The notes beneath the pieces were generated by a model. The model did no database searches, was not told the origin of the DNA, and worked only from the letters and a program-made list of their open reading frames with translations. The position numbers were made by a program, and so were the translations under genes. A DNA stretch of 64,000 nucleotides from Sneathia vaginalis (GTDB lineage: Bacteria; Fusobacteriota; Fusobacteriia; Fusobacteriales; Leptotrichiaceae). The stretch lies in contig NZ_CP011280.1 of the NCBI RefSeq assembly GCF_000973085.1, positions 1,255,297 through 1,319,296 of the forward strand, given 5' to 3'. Shown one piece after another: positions 1-7,568 of this stretch (position 1 is the stretch's first letter; each line of letters opens with the position of its first letter).

Positions 1-465
1 ATCAAAGGTAATGTAACTATTAGTGCTGATGGTAAATTTGGTGCTGATAATACTAATGGTGTTAACAAGTTAGAAGGTAATGCTAATACTAATGGTACTG
101 CTACTATTAAAGGTCAAAACAGTATTGTTAATGGTGAAGTTACTTTAAATGCTAACTCTAATGTTTCTGCTGGTAAAGGTAAGAAGACTACTGCAAGTAT
201 AGATGCTAATGGTAAGGGGCACGCTAATATTAATGTTCAAGTTGGAAATGTTTCAGCAACAGCTAATGTAAGTGCTCAAGGAAGTGTATCTGCTTCTACA
301 AACAAACCAGTTAAAACAAATGTAACTGCTAATGTTTCTAAACCTAAAGTAACTATATCTAAACCTAAGGTTAATAATGTTAAACCTAAAAAATTAAAAG
401 ATAAGGTTGATATGAAAGAAATTCGTAGAAATGTACTATCTAGATTTAGAAGAAGACATAGATAA
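1..465 (+). CDS. C-terminal part of a repetitive Asn/Gly/Ala/Val-rich protein (5' end outside window)
   Basis: An open frame runs from base 1 to a TAA at 463-465, giving 154 residues with no start in the window. The sequence is low complexity: short beta-prone stretches built from Asn, Gly, Ala, Thr, Val and Ser, with many NVSA/NVTA-like segments. A Lys-Pro-Lys-Val rich section and a strongly basic tail with several Arg and a His follow. Codon use is very uniform (GGT, GCT, AAT, ACT), as expected of an internally duplicated gene. There is no autotransporter barrel, LPXTG or terminal Phe that would mark a known surface-anchoring route. I do not recognise the family. A large repetitive surface or secreted protein is possible, but this is inference. 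The gene is closed by a terminator at 471-503. Confidence 0.75.
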   Translation: MKGNVTISADGKFGADNTNGVNKLEGNANTNGTATIKGQNSIVNGEVTLNANSNVSAGKGKKTTASIDANGKGHANINVQVGNVSATANVSAQGSVSASTNKPVKTNVTANVSKPKVTISKPKVNNVKPKKLKDKVDMKEIRRNVLSRFRRRHR

Positions 466-470
466 TTTTG

Positions 471-503
471 AACTACAAGGATTCAATTCCTTGTAGTTTT
501 TTT
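471..503 (+). terminator. Intrinsic terminator of the repetitive-protein gene
   Basis: A 9-bp stem (ACTACAAGG/CCTTGTAGT) around an 8-nt loop is followed by seven T, starting six bases after the stop codon. Confidence 0.9.
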
Positions 504-605
504 ATACAAAAAACTTTTTCAAAAAAGTTGTTCTAACTTGTATTTATATGGAATATATAAGGTGTTTCTAATCGTATTCTAAGAATTGGGTGTTATACTT
601 AGGGT

Positions 606-680
606 ATAAAAAGTAGTGATATTAATAATAATGTTTTTTTCAATCCGTGTGCCTTAGTTAAAACTAAAGCACTTTTTTTT
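606..680 (+). ncRNA. Possible small RNA between the repetitive gene and tsaD
   Basis: A terminator at 649-680 has no open reading frame in front of it. An extended -10 (TG-T-TATACT, 591-599) lies about 50 bases upstream of the hairpin, although no good -35 is visible. Together these would give a ~75-nt transcript. This is inferred only from signal spacing; no known RNA family is recognised. Confidence 0.25.
649..680 (+). terminator. Intrinsic terminator upstream of the tsaD promoter
   Basis: The hairpin GTGC-C-TTAGT / ACTAA-A-GCAC contains one mismatch and is followed by eight T. It lies just before the tsaD promoter and insulates it from upstream transcription. Confidence 0.75.
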
Positions 681-681
681 G

Positions 682-710
682 TTGAAAATTAAGAGTAAAT
701 AGGGTATAAT
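682..710 (+). promoter_or_regulatory. Sigma-70-type promoter of tsaD
   Basis: The -35 TTGAAA (682-687) and the perfect -10 TATAAT (705-710) are 17 bases apart. The -10 ends 31 bases before the tsaD start codon. Confidence 0.85.
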
Positions 711-741
711 TTTGGTATATAAACAATGAAATGAGAAGATT

Positions 742-1746
742 ATGAAGATATTAGGAATAGAAAGTTCTTGTGATGAAACTTCTATAGCTATTGTTGAAGA
801 CGGAAATAAAGTATACAGTAACATTATAGCTACTCAAATACCTATCCATAAATTGTATGGAGGCGTTGTTCCTGAAATAGCTTCAAGACATCACATAGAG
901 AATATAACATACGTATTTTATCAATGCTTAGAAAAAGCAAATATGACTATGGATGACATAGACTATATAGCTGTGACTAACAAACCAGGTTTAATTGGTT
1001 CTTTACTTGTAGGTTTACTTTTTGCCGAAGGTTTAAGCTATAAGTATAATAAGCCTTTAATACCTGTAAACCACTTAGAAGGTCATATCTATTCAACATT
1101 TATTGAAAATACGGTTAAATTACCAGCAATAACTGTTGCCGCATCTGGTGGTCATACATGTATATATCTTATGGACGAAGATCATAATTTAAAATTAATG
1201 GGTGAAACATTAGACGATGCTATAGGTGAAGCATACGACAAAGTTGCAAGAATAATAGGTCTTTTCTATCCTGGTGGACCAGAAATAGAAAAAGCTGCTA
1301 AGAATGCAGAAGCCACATTAGATATACCTATACCAAATATCCCTAATTATGATTTAAGTTTTAGTGGTATTAAAACTTTTGTTACAAATTATGTAAATCA
1401 ATGTAAAATGAAAAATATTGAAATAAATGTAGGTAACATTGCAAAATCTTTCCAAGTAACAGCAATAGAACACTTAAGAAGAAAAATAGTTAAAGCTGTT
1501 AAAGATACAAATTCCAAAACTTTAGCAATTGCTGGAGGAGTTTCTGCAAATAAATACTTAAGAGAAGTACTTTATTCTTGTGAAGACTTATCAAATGTTG
1601 ATATATCTTTCCCTGTAAAAATGGAATACTGTACTGACAATGGTGCAATGATAGCAACTGCTGCATACTATATGTTAAAACACAATAAGGTTAAATTTGA
1701 AAAGAACTTAGATGCTACATCTACAAAAGAATTTCATAGATCTTAG
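742..1746 (+). CDS. tsaD: tRNA N6-threonylcarbamoyltransferase TsaD
   Basis: TsaD transfers the threonylcarbamoyl group from threonylcarbamoyl-AMP to A37 of ANN-decoding tRNAs, in a cytoplasmic complex with TsaB and TsaE. The 334-residue length is normal. The N-terminus has the Kae1/ASKHA phosphate-loop region (IESSCDETS). The metal-binding pair in NHLEGH is H111 and H115, exactly as in E. coli numbering. A late DNG motif is present (YCTDNGAM). The start is the ATG 31 bases after a strong promoter. The stop codon overlaps the AGGAGG ribosome binding site of the next gene, so the two are translated from one message. tsaB and tsaE are not in this window. Confidence 0.97.
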   Translation: MKILGIESSCDETSIAIVEDGNKVYSNIIATQIPIHKLYGGVVPEIASRHHIENITYVFYQCLEKANMTMDDIDYIAVTNKPGLIGSLLVGLLFAEGLSYKYNKPLIPVNHLEGHIYSTFIENTVKLPAITVAASGGHTCIYLMDEDHNLKLMGETLDDAIGEAYDKVARIIGLFYPGGPEIEKAAKNAEATLDIPIPNIPNYDLSFSGIKTFVTNYVNQCKMKNIEINVGNIAKSFQVTAIEHLRRKIVKAVKDTNSKTLAIAGGVSANKYLREVLYSCEDLSNVDISFPVKMEYCTDNGAMIATAAYYMLKHNKVKFEKNLDATSTKEFHRS

Positions 1747-1754
1747 GAGGAACG

Positions 1755-2513
1755 ATGAGAACAAGTAGAAATTATCCCAGTACAAAATTAATTCCCAATA
1801 TACCAGTAAGAGTTAGAAGAAAACCTGGTTATCTAAAAAGACTTTATCTTAATTACAACAAGAAAATTGAAAATCTTAATGAACAATTTTGTAAATTTAA
1901 ATATGATAAAGGCCTAGATAAGTATTTTGATAAGGCTCCATTACCTGACAGATACTATACAAATCAAGTTGTGCTAATACCTAAAAATATCACAACACTT
2001 TATACTTACTGGGAAGTAAGAGAAGATACCTTCAAACACTTGAAGGATAATTTTGAAGTTTTTGATGGTGCAACTATACAACTATACAAGAATGGAACAC
2101 TATTTAGAAAGATAGAAAACTTATCAAGATTTGGATCTTACTACATTCTTAACGTAGAAGCTGATAAAAAATATCAAGCTGTTTTAGGATTTGAAAATAA
2201 ATATGGACATTTCTTTGAAGTTGCTACTTCAACATTTGTAATTTCTCCTAGTGGAAGAGTATCTAATAGAATTGCAACTATTTGGGGTATACCTTCATTT
2301 GTAAACGGTAAGATAAGACTAGCTAAGTATTCTAGAGAATTCTTACCTGATGAAGATAGATTTAAACGTGAAATTTTAAATACTGATAATTTATACTTAG
2401 ACATCTACGGTTACGAAAGATTAATAAGTCTTGGTTCTTCTTTAGTGAAGAAAATAGGAGTAATAGGATCGTCAAATAAGCACATTGGAAGTACTAATAA
2501 TTTATTTAAATAA
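1755..2513 (+). CDS. DUF4912 domain protein
   Basis: This 252-residue protein has no signal peptide or membrane segment. The centre carries the DUF4912 signature, with a tyrosine-tryptophan strand (TYTYWEVRED) at about residues 88-97 and a following beta-rich section typical of the family. The N-terminal ~70 residues are basic and probably unstructured. DUF4912 proteins occur in fusobacteria and some Firmicutes and have no settled function. The gene starts 8 bases after tsaD behind a perfect AGGAGG, so it is co-transcribed. A terminator-like hairpin begins 6 bases after the stop. Confidence 0.85.
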   Translation: MRTSRNYPSTKLIPNIPVRVRRKPGYLKRLYLNYNKKIENLNEQFCKFKYDKGLDKYFDKAPLPDRYYTNQVVLIPKNITTLYTYWEVREDTFKHLKDNFEVFDGATIQLYKNGTLFRKIENLSRFGSYYILNVEADKKYQAVLGFENKYGHFFEVATSTFVISPSGRVSNRIATIWGIPSFVNGKIRLAKYSREFLPDEDRFKREILNTDNLYLDIYGYERLISLGSSLVKKIGVIGSSNKHIGSTNNLFK

Positions 2514-2518
2514 CATTT

Positions 2519-2548
2519 AAGAAGATGTTTATTACATCTTCTTTTTTT
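2519..2548 (+). terminator. Terminator or attenuator behind the DUF4912 gene
   Basis: A perfect 9-bp stem (AAGAAGATG/CATCTTCTT) with a 7-nt loop ends in a run of T. The ribosome binding site and ATG of the next gene follow within 16 bases, leaving no room for a promoter after the hairpin. It therefore probably lets part of the transcription through. Confidence 0.8.
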
Positions 2549-2563
2549 GAAAGGAGTAAAATA

Positions 2564-3226
2564 ATGAAAAAAATATATCTTTTACTAAATATATTTTTTG
2601 CACTAAATTCATTCTCAATTAATTGTAAATTACTAAATGAATTAGCACTTAATAAGGCTAATAAGGTCAACAAGAAATTTACACTAGATAAGCTAACTGC
2701 GTATAAGTTGGAAAAGATTGATGAAATGCTATCTGATGTACTAAAAACTTCTGAACAATTAGTCCCTAAACAATGTTGGTACATTGATATTAAAGGAATA
2801 AAAAAAGAAGAATTCCCTCTTGCAAAAAATGCCATAAAAGTCAGCGTATTAGCTAATTCAACCATCAATCCTAATTTAAATGTATTTATTCAAAAAGACC
2901 AAGAAGCATTTAATGATATTGTTTCTTTGGTAAAAGAATATGGAATAAAGAACGTTTATCCCTACTCTAATGAAAAAGACCTAATTAAAGACATATTAAA
3001 AATTAAAGGTTCTAATTCTTCCCTTTTCCATAGAAGAATCTTGCTTCTAACAAGTTCTAAAAATATGAGGGTAGAATATTCAAAATTAATAGATGCCCTA
3101 GAAGATAATAAAGAAGACATGGTTATTGATAACTTTGCCTACCTGTATAACGATACACAAGAAAAATATGAATTTTCTACTAAACAGGATATACTAAATT
3201 CGTACAATCAAATACATTGTAAATAA
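2564..3226 (+). CDS. Small secreted protein of unknown function
   Basis: I chose the ATG at 2564 because it has an AAGGAG site 7-8 bases upstream and starts a clear signal peptide (two Lys, then a ~16-residue hydrophobic core). The frame is open further upstream, but that region is the terminator hairpin at 2519-2548. The product is 220 residues. After the signal peptide it is Lys/Asn-rich and mostly helical, with three cysteines, one of them near the last residue. No catalytic motif or known domain is seen. It is followed after 16 bases by nadN, so an envelope role is likely, but the function is unknown. Confidence 0.75.
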   Translation: MKKIYLLLNIFFALNSFSINCKLLNELALNKANKVNKKFTLDKLTAYKLEKIDEMLSDVLKTSEQLVPKQCWYIDIKGIKKEEFPLAKNAIKVSVLANSTINPNLNVFIQKDQEAFNDIVSLVKEYGIKNVYPYSNEKDLIKDILKIKGSNSSLFHRRILLLTSSKNMRVEYSKLIDALEDNKEDMVIDNFAYLYNDTQEKYEFSTKQDILNSYNQIHCK

Positions 3227-3242
3227 TTTTATTGGAGGTTTT

Positions 3243-5057
3243 ATGAACAAGACGCTTTTATTAATGCCACTTTTAGCATTAACAACATCTTATTCAATTG
3301 CCAATACTAAGTCAACAAATAAGCATTATCCACTAAACCTTAGTATTGTTCACATTAACGATCATCACTCTCATTTAGAGCCAAATGATTTAAAATTTGT
3401 AATAAATGGTAAACCCACTGCAGTTAAAATTGGTGGATACCCTGAAGTAGTTAATGAAATAAACAAAATGAGAAAAAATTCTTCAAGAAAACCACTTGTT
3501 TTACATGCTGGTGATGCAATCACAGGTACACTTTACTTCACATTATTCCGTGGATCTGCTGATGCTGAAATGATGAATTTAACTAAATTTGATTATTTCA
3601 CATTAGGAAACCATGAATTTGATGCTGGTAATGAAGGATTAAAAAAATTCCTAGACTATTTAAAAATACCTGTTATCTCATCTAATGTAATACCTGATAA
3701 GAAGAGTATCTTAAAAGGTTACTGGAAGCCTTATGCTATTAAAAATATACGTGATGAAAAGGTTGGGATTATAGGGTTAGATGTAGTTAAAAAGACTAAA
3801 GAATCATCAAGTCCAGGTCCTGATATTAAATTTACAGATGAAATCGAAACTGCACAAAAATATGCAAATATATTAAAAAGAAAAGGTGTAAATAAGATAA
3901 TACTTCTATCTCACGCTGGAGCACCTAAAAACTTTGAAATTGCTCAAAAAGTAACTGGAATAGATATTATCGTAACTGGTGATACACACTGGCTATTTGG
4001 TAATGATGATATGAGAAAGTTTGGACTACCTGTTATGTCTGAATACCCTACTAAATTTACAAGCCCTAATGGAGAACCTGTTTATGTTGTAGAAGGTTGG
4101 GAATATTCAAAACTTATTGGTAAACTTGATGTTAAATTTACTAAAGATGGTATAGTTAAACAAATTAAAGGTTCACCTGTAATACCTTATCACCTAGATT
4201 CAACTTTTGAAAGAAAAGATAAAAATGGTAAAAAATATATACCTACTGGTGAAGAACGTGAAGAAATACTAAGAGAACTTGCTAAGAGTAAGTACTTTAC
4301 TATTGCAAAAGCAGACAAAAAAGCAGCAGTTGTCTTAAGTAAATATATGAAAGAAAAAAAATTATTAGGTGACAAAACTATAGGTAATATTACTGGAAAT
4401 ATTATGCCTGGTGGTTCAGATAACAGAATACCTAATACAGCAAATCCTAAAGGTTCAGTTGCAGCAAGATTTGTTGCTGAAACTATGTTAACTCAAATGA
4501 GAAGCTTTGGTAAACAATCTCACATAGATATGACTATCCAAAATGCTGGTGGTGTAAGATCGAATATAGAGCCTAAGAATTGGACATATAATGATGCATA
4601 CAACCTATTACCATTCAGTAACACTCTATACCTTTTAAAAATGTCTGGTGCAGAAGTTAAACAAGTTATAGAAGACGCATTAGAATTTGCACTTTGTGGT
4701 GGTTCTACTGGTGCTTTCCCTTATTCTGCAGGTATGCGTTATGAAGCAAACCAATACAAGGATAAAGACGGTAAGAGAATCGTTAAAATGGAAGTTAAAA
4801 ATGAACAAACTGGTGAATGGGAACCTATAAATGAAGAAAAAATGTACACTGTAGGAACTAACGCATATATAGCTAAAGGTAAAGACGGATACAAAACATT
4901 TGGTAAAATTGATAAAGAACGTGGTGGTGAAGATACATTCTTACCAGATGCAGAAAGCTTTATTAAATTCTTACAACTTAACAAATCATTCAAAACATAT
5001 GAAGATTCAAACGTAATCTTCCACTTTGATAAGAACAATGAAGTTAAGAAACAATAA
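3243..5057 (+). CDS. nadN: NAD nucleotidase / 5'-nucleotidase (UshA-NadN family)
   Basis: This is a secreted or periplasmic two-domain metallophosphatase that hydrolyses NAD to NMN plus AMP and nucleotides to nucleosides, allowing pyridine scavenging. The 604 residues start with a signal peptide (~20 residues). The metallophosphoesterase motifs are in order: the D-x-H motif within HINDHHSHLE, GDAITGT, GNHEFDAG, SHAG and GDTHW. The C-terminal nucleotide-binding domain has NAGGVRSN and the STGAFPYSAG segment. The NDHHSHLE version and the LHAGDAITGTLYFTLF stretch match my memory of Haemophilus NadN closely, more so than UshA. The ribosome binding site is TTGGAGG. It shares a message with the small secreted protein upstream. 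Confidence 0.93.
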   Translation: MNKTLLLMPLLALTTSYSIANTKSTNKHYPLNLSIVHINDHHSHLEPNDLKFVINGKPTAVKIGGYPEVVNEINKMRKNSSRKPLVLHAGDAITGTLYFTLFRGSADAEMMNLTKFDYFTLGNHEFDAGNEGLKKFLDYLKIPVISSNVIPDKKSILKGYWKPYAIKNIRDEKVGIIGLDVVKKTKESSSPGPDIKFTDEIETAQKYANILKRKGVNKIILLSHAGAPKNFEIAQKVTGIDIIVTGDTHWLFGNDDMRKFGLPVMSEYPTKFTSPNGEPVYVVEGWEYSKLIGKLDVKFTKDGIVKQIKGSPVIPYHLDSTFERKDKNGKKYIPTGEEREEILRELAKSKYFTIAKADKKAAVVLSKYMKEKKLLGDKTIGNITGNIMPGGSDNRIPNTANPKGSVAARFVAETMLTQMRSFGKQSHIDMTIQNAGGVRSNIEPKNWTYNDAYNLLPFSNTLYLLKMSGAEVKQVIEDALEFALCGGSTGAFPYSAGMRYEANQYKDKDGKRIVKMEVKNEQTGEWEPINEEKMYTVGTNAYIAKGKDGYKTFGKIDKERGGEDTFLPDAESFIKFLQLNKSFKTYEDSNVIFHFDKNNEVKKQ

Positions 5058-5064
5058 TATACAA

Positions 5065-5090
5065 AATGCACCTTGAGGGTGCATTTTTTT
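5065..5090 (+). terminator. Intrinsic terminator of nadN
   Basis: The stem ATGCACC/GGGTGCAT has a TTGA loop and is followed by seven T, 7 bases after the nadN stop. Confidence 0.9.
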
Positions 5091-5100
5091 ACTTTAATAT

Positions 5101-5226
5101 TTCACATTTGGGGTATAGGTAGTGAGACACCTTCTTTAACATTTCACCTTTGGGATGTAGGTAGTGAGACACCTTCTTTAACATTTCACCTTTGGGATAT
5201 AGGCAGTGAGACACCTTCTTTAAAGT
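5101..5226. repeat. Three tandem copies of a 42-bp repeat
   Basis: Copies begin at 5101, 5143 and 5185 with an exact 42-base period and few differences, for example TTCACATTTGGGGTATAGG against TTCACCTTTGGGATGTAGG. Each contains the small dyad GTGAGACAC. The minus strand stays open through all three copies in one frame, giving a 14-residue unit LKKVSHYLYPKGEM, with an AAAGGTGAAATG start-like motif per unit. The + strand has stops in each copy. The array lies between the nadN terminator and the next promoter. Confidence 0.9.
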
Positions 5227-5276
5227 ACTTTTAGTATATCATATATTATGTGCTTCTACAATATCACCAAACCACC

Positions 5277-5305
5277 TTTATTTTTCCACCTAAGCATGGT
5301 ATAAT
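5277..5305 (+). promoter_or_regulatory. Promoter of the HAD-cheY-lrgAB-mnmA-sppA operon
   Basis: An extended -10, TG-G-TATAAT (TATAAT at 5300-5305), is clear. The -35 at 17 bases (TTTATT) is weak, which fits an extended -10 promoter. The -10 ends 29 bases before the chosen start at 5335. Confidence 0.65.
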
Positions 5306-5334
5306 TTACAAATAAAAAAGAAATGGGTGATAAA

Positions 5335-6144
5335 ATGTTTAAAGCTGTTGTTACTGATTTGGATGGCACACTGCTTGATAAAAATCATTTTCTTAGTCCT
5401 TATACTAAAGATGTTTTAAACAGATTCTTACAAAAAGGGTATAAGCTGTACATAGCGACTGGACGTGTAGAAAAAGGTGCAAGACTAATATCTGACCAAT
5501 TAGATTATAGTTTGCCATTGATAACAACTAATGGAGCAAGAATTATAGATGAAAAAGGGAATGAAATTTTCTCAGTTACGTTAAATAAAAAGTGTAAAGA
5601 CTTTATCTTAAACTTAGATTACAAAAAGTTTGGAGACGAAGTCTTTATTAATGGATATTCTGGTACAGAATGGTATGTAGTTTCTAATGAGTATAAAGAG
5701 TTTTACTCAAAAAAAAGGGTTGATAAAACCTTTGGTGCTACCGTATTATCTGTAGAAGATTTTAGAAAAAAAGAATTCAATAAGCTATTCTTTATAGGTA
5801 AATTTGAAAATTTAAAGAAAATACGTACAGTCTTACAAGAAAATATAGGGGGAGAAGCTAATATAGACTTTGTAAGTCAAAATTCTTTAGAAATATTTAA
5901 TTTATCTGCAAACAAGGCAAAGGCAAGTCTAGAGTTAATAAGAAAAGATGGTATTAATCCTGATGAAGTTTTAGCATTTGGTGATGGTTTAAATGACTAT
6001 ATCATGTTAAAGCAGTATCCTAATAGCTTTGTTATGGGTAATGCACTAGATGAATTAAAAGAATTGCTTAAAGATAAAGAAGTACTTGAAGACAGTGATA
6101 CTAATGCTGTTGCAAGAAAAATAGAAGAGGTCTTTAAAATATGA
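5335..6144 (+). CDS. Cof-type HAD-IIB sugar/nucleotide phosphatase
   Basis: This is a cytoplasmic haloacid-dehalogenase phosphatase with a Cof-type cap. The catalytic DLDGT is at the N-terminus (nucleophile Asp plus general-acid Asp), followed by TTNGA (motif II), the conserved Lys in ANKAKAS, and GDGLNDYIML (motifs III/IV) near the C-terminus. The length of 269 residues is typical. I chose the ATG at 5335 because GGGTGA lies 5-6 bases before it; an in-frame ATG at 5323 would add four residues and has no good ribosome binding site. The substrate cannot be told from sequence. It overlaps the next gene by four bases (ATGA). Confidence 0.9.
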   Translation: MFKAVVTDLDGTLLDKNHFLSPYTKDVLNRFLQKGYKLYIATGRVEKGARLISDQLDYSLPLITTNGARIIDEKGNEIFSVTLNKKCKDFILNLDYKKFGDEVFINGYSGTEWYVVSNEYKEFYSKKRVDKTFGATVLSVEDFRKKEFNKLFFIGKFENLKKIRTVLQENIGGEANIDFVSQNSLEIFNLSANKAKASLELIRKDGINPDEVLAFGDGLNDYIMLKQYPNSFVMGNALDELKELLKDKEVLEDSDTNAVARKIEEVFKI

Positions 6145-6509
6145 AAGTAGCTTTAGTAGTTGACGACAGTCAATATTTTAGACAAATTATTAAAAACATA
6201 TTGGAAGAGTATAATTTTAAGGTTATAGAAGCAGAAAATGGCCTTGTAGGTTATGAAAAATATGTTGAGTATAAGCCAACACTAGTTACAATGGATATTA
6301 ATATGCCCATACTAGATGGCTTTGGATGTATAAAGAAGATATTAGACTTCGATAAGAATGCAAAGATAATAATTTGTAGTTCTATGATGTTTTTAAATGT
6401 TTACATTGCAGAAGGTTTAGAAAGTGGTGCAAAGGCATGCCTATGTAAACCATTTACTACTTCTGAATTAATAAACGCAGTAGATACAGTTTTGATGGGG
6501 GATGATTAG
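6141..6509 (+). CDS. Single-domain CheY-like response regulator
   Basis: The 122 residues make one receiver domain with no output domain. The acidic pair D8/D9, phospho-acceptor D52 in MDINMPILDG, S80/S81 at the Thr/Ser switch position and K103 in CKPF are all in place. Such proteins work by protein contact or as phosphate sinks. No histidine kinase, flagellar or chemotaxis gene is in this window, so its partner is unknown. Translational coupling to the phosphatase upstream (ATGA overlap) and the short gap to lrgA suggest one operon. Confidence 0.93.
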   Translation: MKVALVVDDSQYFRQIIKNILEEYNFKVIEAENGLVGYEKYVEYKPTLVTMDINMPILDGFGCIKKILDFDKNAKIIICSSMMFLNVYIAEGLESGAKACLCKPFTTSELINAVDTVLMGDD

Positions 6510-6514
6510 AAAAA

Positions 6515-6877
6515 ATGAATGTGTATAAGGAGATAATGTATATTTTAATTTTCTCGCTTATAGGGGAACTATTTTCAAAAGGTTTAAAACTTCCTATTCC
6601 TGGAAGTGTTATAGGAATGCTAATACTATTTGCATTTTTAGAATTTAATATACTTAAGATGAAAAAGATAGAAAAAGTTGGAGAATTTTTATTAGAAAAT
6701 TTAGGAATATTGTTTGTGCCAGCAGGTGTTGGAATAATGGTTAAATTTAATTTTATAAAAGAAATATGGTTAAGTTTCTTTGTTATCGCAATATTTACTA
6801 CTATATTTTCACTTATTATCACAGTTAAAATAGTGGAAATTGTTAAACAAAAATTTGAAGGAGATGAAGATGCTTAA
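6515..6877 (+). CDS. lrgA: LrgA/CidA family holin-like membrane protein
   Basis: This is a small membrane protein of 120 residues with four predicted hydrophobic segments (about residues 5-20, 29-45, 61-78 and 86-108). The family hallmark segment LKLPIPGSVIGMLILF is present. LrgA/CidA proteins act with LrgB in murein hydrolase export, programmed lysis or pyruvate/osmolyte transport, depending on the species. I kept the ATG at 6515. An ATG at 6536 has AAGGAG before it, but at a rather short 3-base spacing. The end overlaps lrgB by 8 bases. Confidence 0.9.
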   Translation: MNVYKEIMYILIFSLIGELFSKGLKLPIPGSVIGMLILFAFLEFNILKMKKIEKVGEFLLENLGILFVPAGVGIMVKFNFIKEIWLSFFVIAIFTTIFSLIITVKIVEIVKQKFEGDEDA

Positions 6878-7568
6878 TATATTAATAAACAACCAAATGT
6901 TCGGTATTATGCTTACTATACTAGTCTATGTACTAGCTGTAAAGCTATTCACTAAAACAAATTCATCATTATTAAATCCAATTTTAATTTCAATACTTTT
7001 GATAATAGGGATATTAAAAGTATTTAAAATACCTTATGATACATACAACATAGGGGGTTCAATATTTACAACATTAATAACACCAGCAACAGTTGCTCTT
7101 GCTATTCCATTACATAAGAACTTGCACTTATTGAAAAAACATTTTGTTTCTATACTTACAGGGATTATTGTAGGGAATACTATCAATTGTATAGTTGTTG
7201 GATATGTTTGTAAGTTATTTGCGTATAAACCAGAGATTATAGCTTCATTTATGCCAAAATCTGTTACTACAGCCATTGCTGTAGGTTTAGCAGAAAATGT
7301 CCATGGGATTATACCTATAACAGTAATATTAGTAATAGTTACAGGTATTACTGGTGCAACATTAGGACCTAGCTTGTATAAGATGCTAAATGTTGATGAT
7401 AAAGTTGCAATAGGTGTAAGTCTTGGTTCTGCAGCACATGCTGTTGGTACAAGTAAGGCTATAGAGATGGATAAAGAAATAGGTGCTATGGCTGGTCTTT
7501 CTATAGGTCTTACAGGTCTATATGTCATACTAGTAGCTCCTTTAATATTAAGAGTAATATTATCATGA
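6870..7568 (+). CDS. lrgB: LrgB family membrane protein
   Basis: This 232-residue multi-spanning membrane protein is the partner of LrgA. The family-conserved segments FMPKSVTTAIAVGLA and LGSAAHAVGTSKA are plain. I start it at the ATG at 6870 because GAAGGAG stands 6-7 bases before it; the frame is open further up to a TTG at 6840. It overlaps lrgA by 8 bases and mnmA by 4 (ATGA), so all three are translationally coupled. Confidence 0.92.
   Translation: MLNILINNQMFGIMLTILVYVLAVKLFTKTNSSLLNPILISILLIIGILKVFKIPYDTYNIGGSIFTTLITPATVALAIPLHKNLHLLKKHFVSILTGIIVGNTINCIVVGYVCKLFAYKPEIIASFMPKSVTTAIAVGLAENVHGIIPITVILVIVTGITGATLGPSLYKMLNVDDKVAIGVSLGSAAHAVGTSKAIEMDKEIGAMAGLSIGLTGLYVILVAPLILRVILS

Noticed and set aside
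5101-5226. Possible CRISPR array
   Set aside because: The repeats are directly tandem with a 42-base period and have no unique spacers between them, and no cas gene is present in the window.
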